Part shown: positions 34,302-43,973 of the stretch, piece after piece
Position numbering within the stretch: position 1 is the first letter of the stretch
Layout: every line of letters starts with the position of its first letter
Source of the DNA: Polyangiaceae bacterium
GTDB lineage: Bacteria > Myxococcota_A > Polyangia > Polyangiales > Polyangiaceae
Length of the DNA stretch: 64,000 nt
Reading direction: 5' to 3'
Assembly (NCBI GenBank): GCA_009780955.1
Contig: WQZB01000005.1
Coordinates: forward strand, 41,198-105,197
Notes under the pieces: model-generated
The model's input: the letters and a program-made list of their open reading frames with translations, nothing else
The model's database searches: none
Told to the model about the DNA's origin: nothing
Made by a program: the position numbers and the translations under genes

Positions 34302-34664
34302 CTATGCGGTTTCGCGCACCCACGCACGTGCCGATTCGAGATCGGTCATGGGAAAGGTTCGTATCTCCATGTGAGTGAACGCTGCAAAAAAGCGTGTCAC
34401 AGGACCAATCCACCCCTTGCTGGTGACAACCGCGCAGCGGCCAAATTTGCTCATATGCGATAGGCTATAGTTGAGATCGCGCCACCAAAGACCAGGCGAC
34501 ATTTTCCCCAATCGCTTGATGATCTCGACGGCGTTTATGTGGTCGTGCTGAGCAATCAGTTCGTCTATTGCCTTGATGACCGCTTCGAAATCGGCACGTT
34601 CGATATCGCCATCGACCGTGATTTCAATCACGCCGGCCGCTTTGTCGGTTGCAAGTTCGAGCAT
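34302..34664 (-). CDS. SpoIIAA-like (STAS-related) protein
   Basis: 120 residues with the alpha/beta outline of PF11964: IEITVDGDIERADFEAVIKAID, then HINAVEIIKRLGKMSPGLWW, and FGRCAVVTSKGWIGPVTRFF. Such soluble proteins resemble anti-sigma antagonist and lipid-binding STAS folds; the biological role is unknown. It is convergent with hisN across about 90 bp that hold no clear terminator. Confidence 0.75.
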   Translation of the reverse strand: MLELATDKAAGVIEITVDGDIERADFEAVIKAIDELIAQHDHINAVEIIKRLGKMSPGLWWRDLNYSLSHMSKFGRCAVVTSKGWIGPVTRFFAAFTHMEIRTFPMTDLESARAWVRETA

Positions 34665-34733
34665 GATGACAAACCTCGCACACTACCGCGCTACCAAGAT
34701 GTGCCATCTCCTCGAAAACAAGAATCGATCCCG

Positions 34734-35381
34734 TTAGACGGCTGACCGAAGCTTATTGGCAGACTCAAGCAGACCGGCTGGCGTTGCTCGGAATTTCACG
34801 TAAAGGTGGTCGTGATCGGTCTCAATTGCGCGAATTCCAAGGATTGGAGAAAGAATTCCAAGGAGCTTTTTGATACGCGCATCGTTCGCAAGCTTCGGTG
34901 CTTTCATCAAGTCGATAACCACGCGATCGCCCTCGGCCTCGATCACCATGGCGGGCTTTTTTGGAATGAAATTCACGAGATTTCCAGGGTTCGACAAATC
35001 GAGCGCTCCCGACTTGATAAGCATGGCCACTGGCGAGTCGCTTTCGGCTACGAGCGCGAGTTTCACGTCGCGCAACCGTACTCCAACCCGCACGGCACTG
35101 TCCGAAATCTCGATTTCGTCGACTCTGATGGCTGCCGATGCACGCACTGGTGTTCCCATGGCATCGACAATCGCGCTGAGCCTTAGCGCAGGCGGGGCAC
35201 TTGAAATCTCGACCTCTTTTGGCGCCTTTCTTCCCCGAATTTGCCCAGCAAACCACCGCAGCGACGCAAGCGGCACACCGAAACGAAGTGCTGTTGCATT
35301 GGCAGCGGCTCGAACCACCTCGTCGGGGTTTTTCCTGACGTAACCAACAGCTGCCTTAATCATTGCGCGCGGACGAATCAT
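34734..35381 (-). CDS. Hypothetical protein
   Basis: 215 residues, family not recognised. Repeated beta-strand patterns (IRVDEIEISDSAVRVGVRLRD, AMVIEAEGDRVVIDLM, DHDHLYVKFRA) suggest a single beta-rich lipid-binding-like domain. The N terminus is basic (MIRPRAMIKAAVGYVRKNP) with no signal peptide. Strong codon bias and absence of a better frame support it as real. It is followed by the SpoIIAA-like gene on the same strand, 69 bp downstream. Confidence 0.62.
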   Translation of the reverse strand: MIRPRAMIKAAVGYVRKNPDEVVRAAANATALRFGVPLASLRWFAGQIRGRKAPKEVEISSAPPALRLSAIVDAMGTPVRASAAIRVDEIEISDSAVRVGVRLRDVKLALVAESDSPVAMLIKSGALDLSNPGNLVNFIPKKPAMVIEAEGDRVVIDLMKAPKLANDARIKKLLGILSPILGIRAIETDHDHLYVKFRATPAGLLESANKLRSAV

Positions 35382-35454
35382 GGGAGCGCTAGTTTAACGC
35401 GCTCGGCGCCGCGATCACAATGTCGGTTTTCTTCGGAGACAGAAATATAAGAAG

Positions 35455-35527
<73 letters not shown>

Positions 35528-35589
35528 TTTGGCGCCACCATTGGGGCGATAGATACTACGCGGTAGGACCTAACACGTCAAGTGTTGGC

Positions 35590-36366
35590 CTACTTGTATC
35601 CCGACACTAACGCTTGCGCCAACAGCCCCCAGCCATCGATCGCCACAAACAGAAGCAGCTTGAATGGCAAGCTGACCTGCGTTGGATTGAGCATTTGCAT
35701 GCCGAGCGCGAGCAGCACATTCGCAACCACGAGATCAATGACGAGAAACGGCAGGTAGATCAGAAAGCCTATCGCAAAGGCCTCCGTCAATTCCGTCACG
35801 ACGAACGCCGGCACAAGCACCGTAAGATCGTCGGCGCCAACTTTCGCGGCTTCGGCCTCGTGCGCCGAGCGCGCCTTTTTCGCTACTTTCAGAAAGCGCA
35901 CGCGTTCCTTCTCGCTCGAATTCGTCTTCAAGAAATCGCGCATTGGATCGCGAACGGCATCGACCCCCCTGTCGATGAGCACAGTCGTGTCGTCCCTCGC
36001 GCTGTCAATGAGGGGCATCGTGCGGTCGAAAATGCGCTGCCCAACAGGGGCCATGGCAATGAGCGTGAGCGCTGTGGCAAGCGCCATCACCACCGTGTTC
36101 GACGGAACCGACTGCGCGCCAATCGCGCTTTTTACGATTTGCAGCGTTGTCGAGATCTTCACGAATGCCGTCATTCCCATGAAAACGAACGGCACAATCG
36201 ATGCGACTGCGAGGGCAACAACGAGCGCAATGGGCTTGCCAAGAACGTCGTCGACACGCACCGCTTGGGCGTGGGCTTGGACGCGTTGGGCGTATGCGAG
36301 CGGCGCGGTAAGCATAACCGCGGCGAACACCGCAAACATTCTCGTTCTAGTAAGCGGTCGGTTCAT
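35590..36366 (-). CDS. sctR: FliP/SctR-family type III export gate protein
   Basis: 258 residues, core subunit of the export gate of flagellar or injectisome type III systems. A signal peptide (MFAVFAAVMLTAPLAYA) is followed by MTAFVKISTTLQIVKSAIGAQ, ELTEAFAIGFLIYLPFLVID and NPTQVSLPFKLLLF, the conserved membrane segments. TELTEAF-GFLIYLPF favours SctR over flagellar FliP, while the signal peptide and the fliO neighbour are FliP-like. It overlaps fliO by 4 bp. No other export-apparatus gene adjoins; sctQ lies 26 kb away. Confidence 0.85.
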   Translation of the reverse strand: MNRPLTRTRMFAVFAAVMLTAPLAYAQRVQAHAQAVRVDDVLGKPIALVVALAVASIVPFVFMGMTAFVKISTTLQIVKSAIGAQSVPSNTVVMALATALTLIAMAPVGQRIFDRTMPLIDSARDDTTVLIDRGVDAVRDPMRDFLKTNSSEKERVRFLKVAKKARSAHEAEAAKVGADDLTVLVPAFVVTELTEAFAIGFLIYLPFLVIDLVVANVLLALGMQMLNPTQVSLPFKLLLFVAIDGWGLLAQALVSGYK

Positions 36367-36785
36367 GACACCGCCTTGGTTTCGTTTTCTTCATTTGCCG
36401 GCTGCGCCGCAAGGTCGACTTGACGCGCCGCGCTGGTAGATCCTTTCGACTTGCGCCCAAGCACGCGCGCAAGCACTTTGCTGAACGGCGCGGCTTCGCG
36501 TACGCCGGCGCCCACGGCCTCACTCGCCGCAAGATCGGCAGCGGGCATCTCGCCCAACTTCGTGAAGCCTGCCTCTGACACACCCACCACAAGCACCTGC
36601 GCACCAACGCGAACCAGATAGATGTGCCTTCGTGCATCGAGCGGCAATTGGCCCGCAAGCTCAATGGGGCCGTGCGCGCGGCCCACGCCTAGCTTGCGCG
36701 CTCCATAAAGAATGACGAACGCAAGCGCACAGACCGCAACCAGCGTTACCAACGTTTCAACAAGGTAGCTTCCGTAGGAACCCAT
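36363..36785 (-). CDS. fliO: FliO-family protein
   Basis: 140 residues. One N-terminal transmembrane helix ([21 protein letters not shown]) is followed by the FliO beta domain ([35 protein letters not shown]) and a lysine-rich tail. FliO chaperones FliP assembly, which fits its coupling (ATGA) to the following gate gene. ATG 36785 ([11 protein letters not shown]) places the helix at the N terminus as in the family; the frame opens at 36857. Confidence 0.8.
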   Translation of the reverse strand: MGSYGSYLVETLVTLVAVCALAFVILYGARKLGVGRAHGPIELAGQLPLDARRHIYLVRVGAQVLVVGVSEAGFTKLGEMPAADLAASEAVGAGVREAAPFSKVLARVLGRKSKGSTSAARQVDLAAQPANEENETKAVS

Positions 36786-36922
36786 ACCGCCCAATTCTCG
36801 CAATTGCGCGCGCACGATCGGCGAGGTGGCGCGCGAGGTCAAGGTCGCAATGGGCACGGAAGACTATGGAGACGGCGATCATGTTGACGTACAGCTCTTG
36901 GGCGCGTAAGTGTCCCGCCGCC

Positions 36923-38149
36923 GTGGCACTCGTCGTTCAAAAATTCGGTGGCACTTCTGTCGGTTCAATCGACCGCATTCGCAACGTTGCACGCCGGGCG
37001 ATCGCTACCCAGAAAGGCGGCCACGATGTGGTCATCGTCGTAAGCGCCATGAGCGGCGAAACCAATCGATTGCTCGCCCTGGCGCACGAGGTGATCAAGG
37101 TTCCCGACGCGCGGGAGATGGACGTTGTCGCCGCCACTGGCGAACAAGTTTCCGCGGCTCTCACAGCCATGGCAATTCACGCCGAAGGCGGGCAGGCCCG
37201 ATCCCTTCTCGGTCACCAGGTGAAAATCTTGACCGACGGCGCGTTCAGCAAGGCACGCATCAAAACCATTGAGGGTTCCAAAATCTTCGACACCCTCAAA
37301 CAAGGGCGCATTGCTGTTGTTGCCGGTTTCCAGGGCGTTGACGAACATGGCAACATTACGACTCTTGGGCGCGGCGGTTCCGACACCACGGGCGTTGCCG
37401 TTGCAGCGGCCATCGGCGCAAGCTCGTGCGAGATTTACACCGACGTCGACGGCGTTTACACAACCGACCCAAACATCTGCCCGTCGGCCAAAAAGATCCC
37501 CCGCATCTCGTACGAAGAGATGCTCGAGCTCGCTTCGCTTGGTGCGAAGGTGCTCCAAATTCGTAGCGTGGAGATCGCGATGAAGTACGCCGTTCCGGTT
37601 CATGTCCGTAGCTCGTTTTCCGATGCCGAAGGCACCTGGGTCACAGGCGAAGACAAGGCGCTCGAAAACGACGTGGTCGTTACCGGCGTCGCCTACGAAA
37701 AAAACGAGGCTCGCGTGCATGTCGTCGGCGTTGTCGACAAGCCTGGAATCGTAGCCGATCTTTTTGAATCGATAGCCGGCAAGAACATTTCGGTCGACAT
37801 GATCATCCAGAATGTATCGAAGGCTGGTGTCGATCGCGCCGACGTCCTTTTCACACTCGCGAAAACCGATCTTGCCCGCGCCAAAGGCTTCATCGAAGAG
37901 ATCGCCAAGCGCCTCGGTTCAAGCGAAGTTCGTTACGACGAGGATGTCGTAAAAGTTTCCATCGTTGGTCTTGGCATGCGTTCGCACGCTGGCATTGCAG
38001 CCAAAATGTTCCGCATCTTGGCGAACGAAGGCATCAACATCCAAGCCATCTCAACGAGCGAAATCAAAGTGTCGTGCCTCATTCATGCAAAGTACACCGA
38101 ACTTGCGGTGCGCACCTTGCACGACGGCTTTGGTCTGAACCGCGTTTAG
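36923..38149 (+). CDS. lysC: Aspartate kinase
   Basis: 408 residues; the first step of the aspartate family pathway (Lys, Met, Thr, diaminopimelate). N-terminal kinase motif [12 protein letters not shown], substrate-binding [17 protein letters not shown], and two C-terminal ACT domains ([18 protein letters not shown] and [19 protein letters not shown]) that mediate feedback inhibition. GTG 36923 is chosen because it gives the canonical N terminus; the frame opens at 36866. The gap to the divergent fliO gene is too short for a lysine riboswitch and none is seen. Confidence 0.95.
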   Translation: MALVVQKFGGTSVGSIDRIRNVARRAIATQKGGHDVVIVVSAMSGETNRLLALAHEVIKVPDAREMDVVAATGEQVSAALTAMAIHAEGGQARSLLGHQVKILTDGAFSKARIKTIEGSKIFDTLKQGRIAVVAGFQGVDEHGNITTLGRGGSDTTGVAVAAAIGASSCEIYTDVDGVYTTDPNICPSAKKIPRISYEEMLELASLGAKVLQIRSVEIAMKYAVPVHVRSSFSDAEGTWVTGEDKALENDVVVTGVAYEKNEARVHVVGVVDKPGIVADLFESIAGKNISVDMIIQNVSKAGVDRADVLFTLAKTDLARAKGFIEEIAKRLGSSEVRYDEDVVKVSIVGLGMRSHAGIAAKMFRILANEGINIQAISTSEIKVSCLIHAKYTELAVRTLHDGFGLNRV

Positions 38150-38212
38150 TCGGACAGAACGCCCGAAAATACATGCCCGGCAGGTCCGCCTGACGTGGCA
38201 ATGTAGCGGTCA

Positions 38213-39382
38213 ATGGCTCATTTTCGATGGATGACTGCTGGCGAATCCCACGGCCCGCGCCTTGTCGCAATCGTCGAGGGAGTTCCTGCTGGACTTGAAC
38301 TGCTTGCCGCCCATATCAACGAAGACCTTGCTCGCCGCCAGCGCGGCTACGGACGCGGCGGCCGCATGAAAATCGAAGTCGACAGAGTGGAATTCGCCGC
38401 CGGCGTGCGCAACGGCGAAACGCTTGGCTCGCCGATCGCCATGACCATCACGAACCACGATCATCAGAGCTGGCTCGATCGCATGTCGCCGGCGCCCATG
38501 CCAAGCGAGCCCGAGGCGCTCACCAGACCGCGGCCAGGGCATGCCGATCTGGCGGGCGGCCTAAAGTACGATCGACGCGATTTGCGCGATGTTCTCGAGC
38601 GTGCGAGCGCGCGGGAAACGGCGGCGCGCACCGCGGTTGGGGCTGTGGCCAAGCGGCTCCTCGCTGCCGTTGGAATCGATGTGTTCGCGCATGTTCTTGC
38701 GATTGGGCCTGTCCGTGCAGCGCACCTCGAGCTGACGCACGAAGAGATTAAGGCTCGGGCACGCTCGTCCGATTTGGCGTGCGCCGATGAAATCGCCGAA
38801 GCGAGCATGAAGGCGGCCATTCGCGATGCGGCTCACGCCGGCGACACGCTCGGCGGCGTTTTTGAGGTGATTGCCGCAAACGTCCCCACAGGTCTCGGTG
38901 CCCACGTTCATTGGGACCGAAAGCTTGATGGAAGGCTCGCGCAAGCGCTCATGAGCATTCAAGCCATCAAAGGCGTCGAGATCGGCGATGGCTTCGAAGC
39001 TGCGCGCTCGCTCGGTTCTGAGGTGCACGACGCCATCGAATACGATGCCACCACGAAGCACTTCACCCGGCCGACCAACCGCGCCGGTGGGCTCGAGGGC
39101 GGCATCACGAATGGCGCACCCGTGGTGTGCCGTGCTGCCATGAAACCCATCGCAACGCTGAAAAAGGCGCTGCCAAGCGTCGACATTCGCACGAAGTTGC
39201 CGTACGCCGCAGCCTTTGAGCGAAGCGATGTCTGCGCCGTGCCCGCCGCGTCGGTGGTTGGCGAAGCCATGGTCGCCATTGTTCTTGCCGATGCGTTGCT
39301 CGAAAAATTCGGTTCGGATTCTATCAAAGAACTTCTTCGCAACGTCAATGGCTACATCGCGCAAGTCGAGGCTTTCGAATGA
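38213..39382 (+). CDS. aroC: Chorismate synthase
   Basis: 389 residues; converts EPSP to chorismate with reduced FMN. Signatures are [16 protein letters not shown] near the N terminus, [35 protein letters not shown] and [21 protein letters not shown] 38213. It overlaps the fused aroK-aroB gene by ATGA, giving a compact shikimate-pathway operon. Confidence 0.96.
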   Translation: MAHFRWMTAGESHGPRLVAIVEGVPAGLELLAAHINEDLARRQRGYGRGGRMKIEVDRVEFAAGVRNGETLGSPIAMTITNHDHQSWLDRMSPAPMPSEPEALTRPRPGHADLAGGLKYDRRDLRDVLERASARETAARTAVGAVAKRLLAAVGIDVFAHVLAIGPVRAAHLELTHEEIKARARSSDLACADEIAEASMKAAIRDAAHAGDTLGGVFEVIAANVPTGLGAHVHWDRKLDGRLAQALMSIQAIKGVEIGDGFEAARSLGSEVHDAIEYDATTKHFTRPTNRAGGLEGGITNGAPVVCRAAMKPIATLKKALPSVDIRTKLPYAAAFERSDVCAVPAASVVGEAMVAIVLADALLEKFGSDSIKELLRNVNGYIAQVEAFE

Positions 39383-40977
39383 ATGCTACGCGTCGACCCA
39401 TTGTTTTGAGCGGCTTCATGGCAACCGGCAAAAGCACCGTGGGGCGCCTCGTTGCTAAATCTCTCGGCATGCCATTCCTTGATCTCGATAGTCACGTCGA
39501 GGCTTTGGCAGGCAAAAGCGTGCCGGAGATTTTCGCGACCGAAGGCGAAGCCAGGTTTCGCGAGCGGGAAGCCGCTGCGATTCTTCCTCTTCTCGACGAA
39601 GCCCGTCCGCGCGTGATTGCGTTCGGTGGTGGAACGGTAACGATCGAACGTGTCCGCCTTGCGGCTCTCGAGCGTGCAACCGTGGTCACGCTCACGGCTC
39701 GACCGGAAACGATTGTGTCGCGCGTTCCATCGCTCGCGGCCCGCCCAAACCTCGTTACCTCGTCACCCCTCGATCGGACACACGACTTGCTCGGTCTGCG
39801 TCGCGAGGCCTATGGCGAGTGTCACGCCACCTTTTGCACGGACAAGGCAACACCGTCGGAAATCGCATCAAAGATCGCCGCGCTCGCCGATCGCGATCTT
39901 CTTGCGATGCCGCTTGGGTCGCGGAGCTACACGATCGAACTCGCCAATAACGAGCCTGCTCGCCTCTCCGATACATTGACCCGACTTCAGCCGTCGTCCC
40001 TCGTTGTGGTGACCGACGCAAACGTCTGGAGACATCGCTCGTCGTGGCTCGAACAGGCCCTTCAGCAAGCTGGTACCGCCGGTCGCCGTACCTTGAAGAT
40101 CGAAATCGAACCTGGCGAAAAGTCGAAAATTCTCGCTACAGTAGCACGCATCTGGAACGAAGCTCTCGCATGGGGAATCGACCGCGATGCCGTGGTGCTC
40201 GCGTTCGGCGGCGGCGTTGTCGGTGATCTCGCGGGCTTCGCGGCATCCACACTGCTCCGCGGTGTAAGGTGCGTGCAAATCGCAACAACGCTGCTTTCGA
40301 TGTGCGATTCGTCGGTGGGCGGGAAAACAGGTTTCGACCACCCGGCCGGGAAGAACCTGATTGGTGCCTTCTTCCAGCCAAACCACGTCATCCTCGACAT
40401 CGCGCATCTTTCCACGTTGCCCGTCCGCGAACGAACCGCGGGGCTCGCCGAAGTGGTGAAAATCGCGGTTATTACGGATGCACCCCTGCTCGGCGTTCTC
40501 GAACAGCACGCCGAAGCCATCGCCGAGGGCGATCAAGAAGTGCTGAGAGCAGTCGTGCGTAGCGCCGTGCAAGCCAAAATCCGCGTCGTGAGCGACGACG
40601 AACGCGAGAGCGGACTGCGAGCGTTGCTCAATCTCGGGCACACCGTCGGCCACGCGCTCGAGGCTCACGGCGGCTATTCGGTGCTGCTGCATGGCGAAGC
40701 CGTTGCCATCGGAACGGTCACCGAAATGAAGGCCACCGAGCGGCTTGGGCTCACGCCCCGTGGTCTTGCTGATCGGGCCGAGACGCTCTTCAACCGACTG
40801 GGCCTTGCCACCAAGGCACATGCGCGAGACATCGAGGCGGCGTGGCCGTTCGTTCTCGCTGACAAGAAGCGAGCGGCGTCAACCATCAAAGTGCCTGCTG
40901 TCACGGGTGCGGGGCAGGGCGCCGTCCACGCCATTGAGATCAAAGCCCTTGCCGACGCCGTCTTGGCCGTGGCGTAG
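39379..40977 (+). CDS. aroKB: Fused shikimate kinase / 3-dehydroquinate synthase
   Basis: 532 residues, two enzymes in one chain. Residues 1 to about 170 are a shikimate kinase: P-loop [20 protein letters not shown] and FGGGTVTIE. From about 180 a 3-dehydroquinate synthase follows: [41 protein letters not shown] and [14 protein letters not shown]. The two catalyse steps 5 and 2 of the shikimate pathway, so they are not consecutive. ATG 39379 overlaps aroC. The upstream neighbour supplies step 7. Confidence 0.95.
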   Translation: MNATRRPIVLSGFMATGKSTVGRLVAKSLGMPFLDLDSHVEALAGKSVPEIFATEGEARFREREAAAILPLLDEARPRVIAFGGGTVTIERVRLAALERATVVTLTARPETIVSRVPSLAARPNLVTSSPLDRTHDLLGLRREAYGECHATFCTDKATPSEIASKIAALADRDLLAMPLGSRSYTIELANNEPARLSDTLTRLQPSSLVVVTDANVWRHRSSWLEQALQQAGTAGRRTLKIEIEPGEKSKILATVARIWNEALAWGIDRDAVVLAFGGGVVGDLAGFAASTLLRGVRCVQIATTLLSMCDSSVGGKTGFDHPAGKNLIGAFFQPNHVILDIAHLSTLPVRERTAGLAEVVKIAVITDAPLLGVLEQHAEAIAEGDQEVLRAVVRSAVQAKIRVVSDDERESGLRALLNLGHTVGHALEAHGGYSVLLHGEAVAIGTVTEMKATERLGLTPRGLADRAETLFNRLGLATKAHARDIEAAWPFVLADKKRAASTIKVPAVTGAGQGAVHAIEIKALADAVLAVA

Positions 40978-40983
40978 CGGGAG

Positions 40984-40999
40984 GGTTTCACGTGAAACA
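40984..40999. promoter_or_regulatory. parS site 1 (ParB binding)
   Basis: GGTTTCACGTGAAACA, one mismatch at the first base from the ParB/Spo0J consensus TGTTTCACGTGAAACA. The 14-bp core palindrome (40985-40998) is perfect. It contains the GTG start codon of bioF (40992-40994). Confidence 0.88.
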
Positions 41000-42248
41000 T
41001 TTGGATGATCCCTTGGGACACTTGCCTGGTGCCCTGGCAGAAATCGAGCGCCTCGGATTGTACCGACGACCGGCCGAGGCGGACGACGCGATCGAGGCGG
41101 ACGCTCTCACGTTTTGCTCGAACGACTACTTGGGTCTCGCCTCTACGAAAGCTCCTGCCTCGGCGAGCGGCACTGGATCCTCGCGGCTCATTTCCGGCGA
41201 GCGTAGCGAACACCGTCAACTCGAACGAACTCTTGCCAACTGGCTCGGTGTCGAAGACGCCTTGGTCTTCACAAGCGGCTACGCAGCCAACGTGGGCACC
41301 ATTTCGGCGCTTGCGGGACCATCAGACCTGCTCGTGAGCGACGCGCTCAACCACGCCTCGATCATCGACGGTGCCCGGCTCTCAAAGTCGCGTGTCGTAG
41401 TCACCCCGCATCTGGACCTCGCCGCGATCGACGAGGCCCTTGCTTCACGCCGAGAACCACGGGCCTGGGTTGTCGTTGAAAGCTACTACAGCATGGATGC
41501 CGACGGCCCCGACCTCGCTGCGCTGCGCGCCGTGAGCGACGCACGTCATGCGGGCTTGATTGTCGATGAAGCCCACGCCCTTGGCGTTCTTGGGCCTGGT
41601 GGCCGTGGCCGCTCGGCCGAAGCCGGCGTTGTACCCGATGCTCTGGTGGGTACCCTTGGCAAGTCGTTAGGCTCCCAAGGCGCATTCGTCGCAGGCCGAT
41701 CCATTCTTCGCGATTGGCTCTGGAATCGCGCACGCAGCTTCGTGTTCTCGACGGGGCTTGCTCCCAGCGCAGCCGCTGCAGCAACACGAGCGCTGGAGAT
41801 CCTTTTGCACTCCCCAGATCTGCCAGCCTACGTGCAGCGCCTGGCAGAACGCCTCCGCACGGGTCTACGAGACCGCGTTCAACAGAACGCATTCGTAGGG
41901 GCGTATGACCATACGCCCCTACACGCAACCGCCAACAAAACGCACATCCGTGGCGCCCCGCTGTGGCCGCCCCACATAGGGCACCCACAAGGGGTGCCTC
42001 TACCGCGGCTTATCGGCTTTGGCCACATCGTCCCTGTCGTGATTGGCAAGCCGGAGGATGCGGTTCGGATTGCCGATTTTGCTAGAGCACGCGGCATTCA
42101 CGTCACCGCCATTCGACCTCCAACGGTTCCTGCAGGCACTGCACGAATTCGCATCACAGTCACCGCACGGCACAATGATGAAGACATCGATCGCGCACTC
42201 GATGTCCTGCACGCCGCATTATCTGTAGTGCCCGTGGTAGAGAAGTAG
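40992..42248 (+). CDS. bioF: 8-amino-7-oxononanoate synthase, with in-frame repeat insertion
   Basis: 418 residues; PLP-dependent condensation of pimeloyl-CoA or ACP with alanine in biotin synthesis. It has FCSNDYLGLA, FTSGYAANVG, the aspartate pair in VDEAHALGVLG, and PLP lysine K224 in TLGKSLGSQGAF. About residues 300-338 (FVGAYDHTPLHATANKTH onward) are encoded by a family B array, yet the frame recovers to GHIVPVVIG and RPPTVPAGTARIRITV. The insert falls in the small C-terminal domain, away from the lysine, so activity may survive. GTG start is inside a parS site. Confidence 0.93.
   Translation: MKHLDDPLGHLPGALAEIERLGLYRRPAEADDAIEADALTFCSNDYLGLASTKAPASASGTGSSRLISGERSEHRQLERTLANWLGVEDALVFTSGYAANVGTISALAGPSDLLVSDALNHASIIDGARLSKSRVVVTPHLDLAAIDEALASRREPRAWVVVESYYSMDADGPDLAALRAVSDARHAGLIVDEAHALGVLGPGGRGRSAEAGVVPDALVGTLGKSLGSQGAFVAGRSILRDWLWNRARSFVFSTGLAPSAAAAATRALEILLHSPDLPAYVQRLAERLRTGLRDRVQQNAFVGAYDHTPLHATANKTHIRGAPLWPPHIGHPQGVPLPRLIGFGHIVPVVIGKPEDAVRIADFARARGIHVTAIRPPTVPAGTARIRITVTARHNDEDIDRALDVLHAALSVVPVVEK
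41895..42003. repeat. Family B array inside bioF
   Basis: A unit at 41895-41922 (GTAGGGGCGTATGACCATAC plus GCCCCTAC) and the linker CGCCAACAAAACGCACATCC. A degenerate unit lies around 41950-41972, and a unit at 41976-42003 has core CACCCACAAGGGGTG. All lie in the bioF frame without a stop. Confidence 0.9.
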
Positions 42249-42253
42249 CCCCA

Positions 42254-42979
42254 ATGAGTCGCGCCCCACTTCTCGTCGTCACCGGAACCGGTACTGGGAT
42301 CGGTAAGACGCACCTCTCTGCCGCCTTGATTCAAGCTTGGGCAGCAAGACTCCAAGCAAAGGGAATGGTCGAACCGAAAGTCGCCGCCATCAAGCCCATC
42401 GAAAGCGGCGTTGGCCGCGACTCGATCGTCGGTCCCGACAGCGAGATCCTCCGTGAATGGTCGACGTTTCACGTGAAACAATCTCCGCCGCCCTATCTGC
42501 TCACCCGTGCGCTCTCCCCTCATCTCGCAGCCCGCATGGACGGTCGACGTATCGATTTCTCTGCAGTCACCAACTGGGTTGCGCAAATCCGCGCACAAGC
42601 TGACGGAGTCCTCGTTGAGCTCCCTGGCGGGCTCTTCAGCCCCCTCAGCGAAACCCCGGCTCGCACAAACGCCGACCTTGCACGCGCCCTTGCACCAACG
42701 GCGATTGCTCTTGTTGCACCCGATCGCCTCGGTGTTCTCCATGACCTGGGGGCAATTACCCGCGCGGCGCATGTCGAGGATCTTCCCCTCTCAGGCATTC
42801 TGCTCTCAGCACCTGATCCTGGCGATGCCTCAACGGGCGACAACGCTTGCGAGGTTCCGCTTGTCACGAATGTTCCCGTCCTCGCGGCGCTGCCGCATGC
42901 CCCGGTGGAAGTACTTACCATCACCCTCTCCTTGATAAGGGCCTTGGTAACGCTCATTCCTTCGCTCTCCTTTAGATAG
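42254..42979 (+). CDS. bioD: Dethiobiotin synthetase
   Basis: 241 residues; ATP-dependent ring closure of 7,8-diaminopelargonate. N-terminal P-loop VTGTGTGIGKTHLSAAL, AAIKPIESGV and VLVELPGGLFSPLS match the family. It starts 5 bp after bioF. A parS site (42465-42480) is embedded and encodes part of FHVKQ. bioA and bioB are not in the window. Confidence 0.92.
   Translation: MSRAPLLVVTGTGTGIGKTHLSAALIQAWAARLQAKGMVEPKVAAIKPIESGVGRDSIVGPDSEILREWSTFHVKQSPPPYLLTRALSPHLAARMDGRRIDFSAVTNWVAQIRAQADGVLVELPGGLFSPLSETPARTNADLARALAPTAIALVAPDRLGVLHDLGAITRAAHVEDLPLSGILLSAPDPGDASTGDNACEVPLVTNVPVLAALPHAPVEVLTITLSLIRALVTLIPSLSFR
42465..42480. promoter_or_regulatory. parS site 2 (ParB binding)
   Basis: CGTTTCACGTGAAACA, one mismatch from the 16-bp consensus with a perfect 14-bp core (42466-42479). 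It lies 1,481 bp from site 1, inside bioD. Two cores this close are unlikely by chance and mark an origin-proximal segregation region. Confidence 0.88.
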
Positions 42980-42982
42980 ACC

Positions 42983-43642
42983 TTATCCCGCTTTTAAAAT
43001 GCGGCCGCGGTCGAGCGTTATCCGCACGTCGCCTGCGTCACGCGCAAAGCCTTCGTCGTGCGTTACAACGAGCACGACGGCACCGCGTGCGGACTCATCT
43101 CTCACCACCTCACGCACCCGCGCAACGCCCGCCGCGTCGAGGCCTGTTGTCGGCTCGTCAAGCAAAACGAGGAGCGGACGATGCACGAGCGCACGCGCGA
43201 GCGCAACGCGCTGCCGCTGCCCACGCGAGTACGTTCGAAGCGGGCGCTCGACAAACGACCCGAGATCGAACCGCTGCCGCGCTGCCTCGAATGCTTCCGC
43301 GATGTCGACGCCATGGAGCTTCGCCGCTAGCTCGATGTTTTCTCGCCCTGACAAATCTGCATAGCAGAGCGATTCGTGCCCGACCCAGCCGAGTGTTGCT
43401 CGCACCTCGTCACGCGTATGGCCGAGCGCTCCGTGAGATACGCTGCCCGAGCTCGGGCGCGCTAGCGTCCCGACGATAGAGAGCAACGTTGACTTTCCCG
43501 AGCCGTTTGGCCCGAGCACCATCGACACACATCCACCCTTAAAACAAGCACTGGCCCCGACCAAAGCGCGAACCGGACCATAGGTTTTCGTTACATTTCG
43601 CAGTTCAACCCCTAAAGATTCTAAAGATAAAGCAGAAGACAC
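42983..43642 (-). CDS. ABC transporter ATP-binding protein (CcmA-like)
   Basis: 219 residues. Walker A GPNGSGKSTLL, Q-loop region GWVGHESL, signature YSRGQRQRVALARAL, Walker B LLVLLDEPTTGLD and the switch histidine in VVTHDEG. The length and SRGQRQR-type signature resemble CcmA, the haem exporter ATPase, which would fit with ccmF at 58-60 kb, but no ccmB or ccmC gene lies beside it. GTG 43642 is the best start; the frame is open to 43768. It is convergent with bioD with 3 bp between stops. Confidence 0.82.
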   Translation of the reverse strand: MSSALSLESLGVELRNVTKTYGPVRALVGASACFKGGCVSMVLGPNGSGKSTLLSIVGTLARPSSGSVSHGALGHTRDEVRATLGWVGHESLCYADLSGRENIELAAKLHGVDIAEAFEAARQRFDLGSFVERPLRTYSRGQRQRVALARALVHRPLLVLLDEPTTGLDAAGVARVREVVRDESARGAVVLVVTHDEGFARDAGDVRITLDRGRILKAG

Positions 43643-43973
43643 CCGGCTACACTGCCGTGGGCCGGAGCAGCCGACAAGACCAACGAGACCGGTTTCATGG
43701 GTCCGCTGGTGGCATATCATGTGAATCATGTGAAACTTCCACAAGATTGTCGCAGTGGTGCATTGCACGATCTTTGAACTGGCGGCTCGGACTCTCCGCA
43801 GATCTCGGCTTATTCAGGGTGCCGACATGCGCTCGCCGTATCTGCGATCGTACCGTACCAGGTAGTATCAGGTCAGCGGCCAAGCGGAGGCGAGGCGACG
43901 CGAGACGAGACAAGCGAAGGCCAGCCTGCCAGCGAAAACCCTTGGTTTTCAAACTCCGTGCTATTCTCGATCT
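43643..43973. other. Intergenic region between divergent genes
   Basis: About 330 bp between the CcmA-like gene and the MoxR operon. It holds CATGTGAA repeated twice (near 43719 and 43728), the second followed by AC so that it looks like a half parS. Reading frames here have no recognisable product. It presumably contains both promoters. Confidence 0.45.

Noticed and set aside
43710..43740. CATGTGAAAC as a third parS
   Set aside because: Only a half site with a mismatch in the central CACGTG; the opposite arm is absent.
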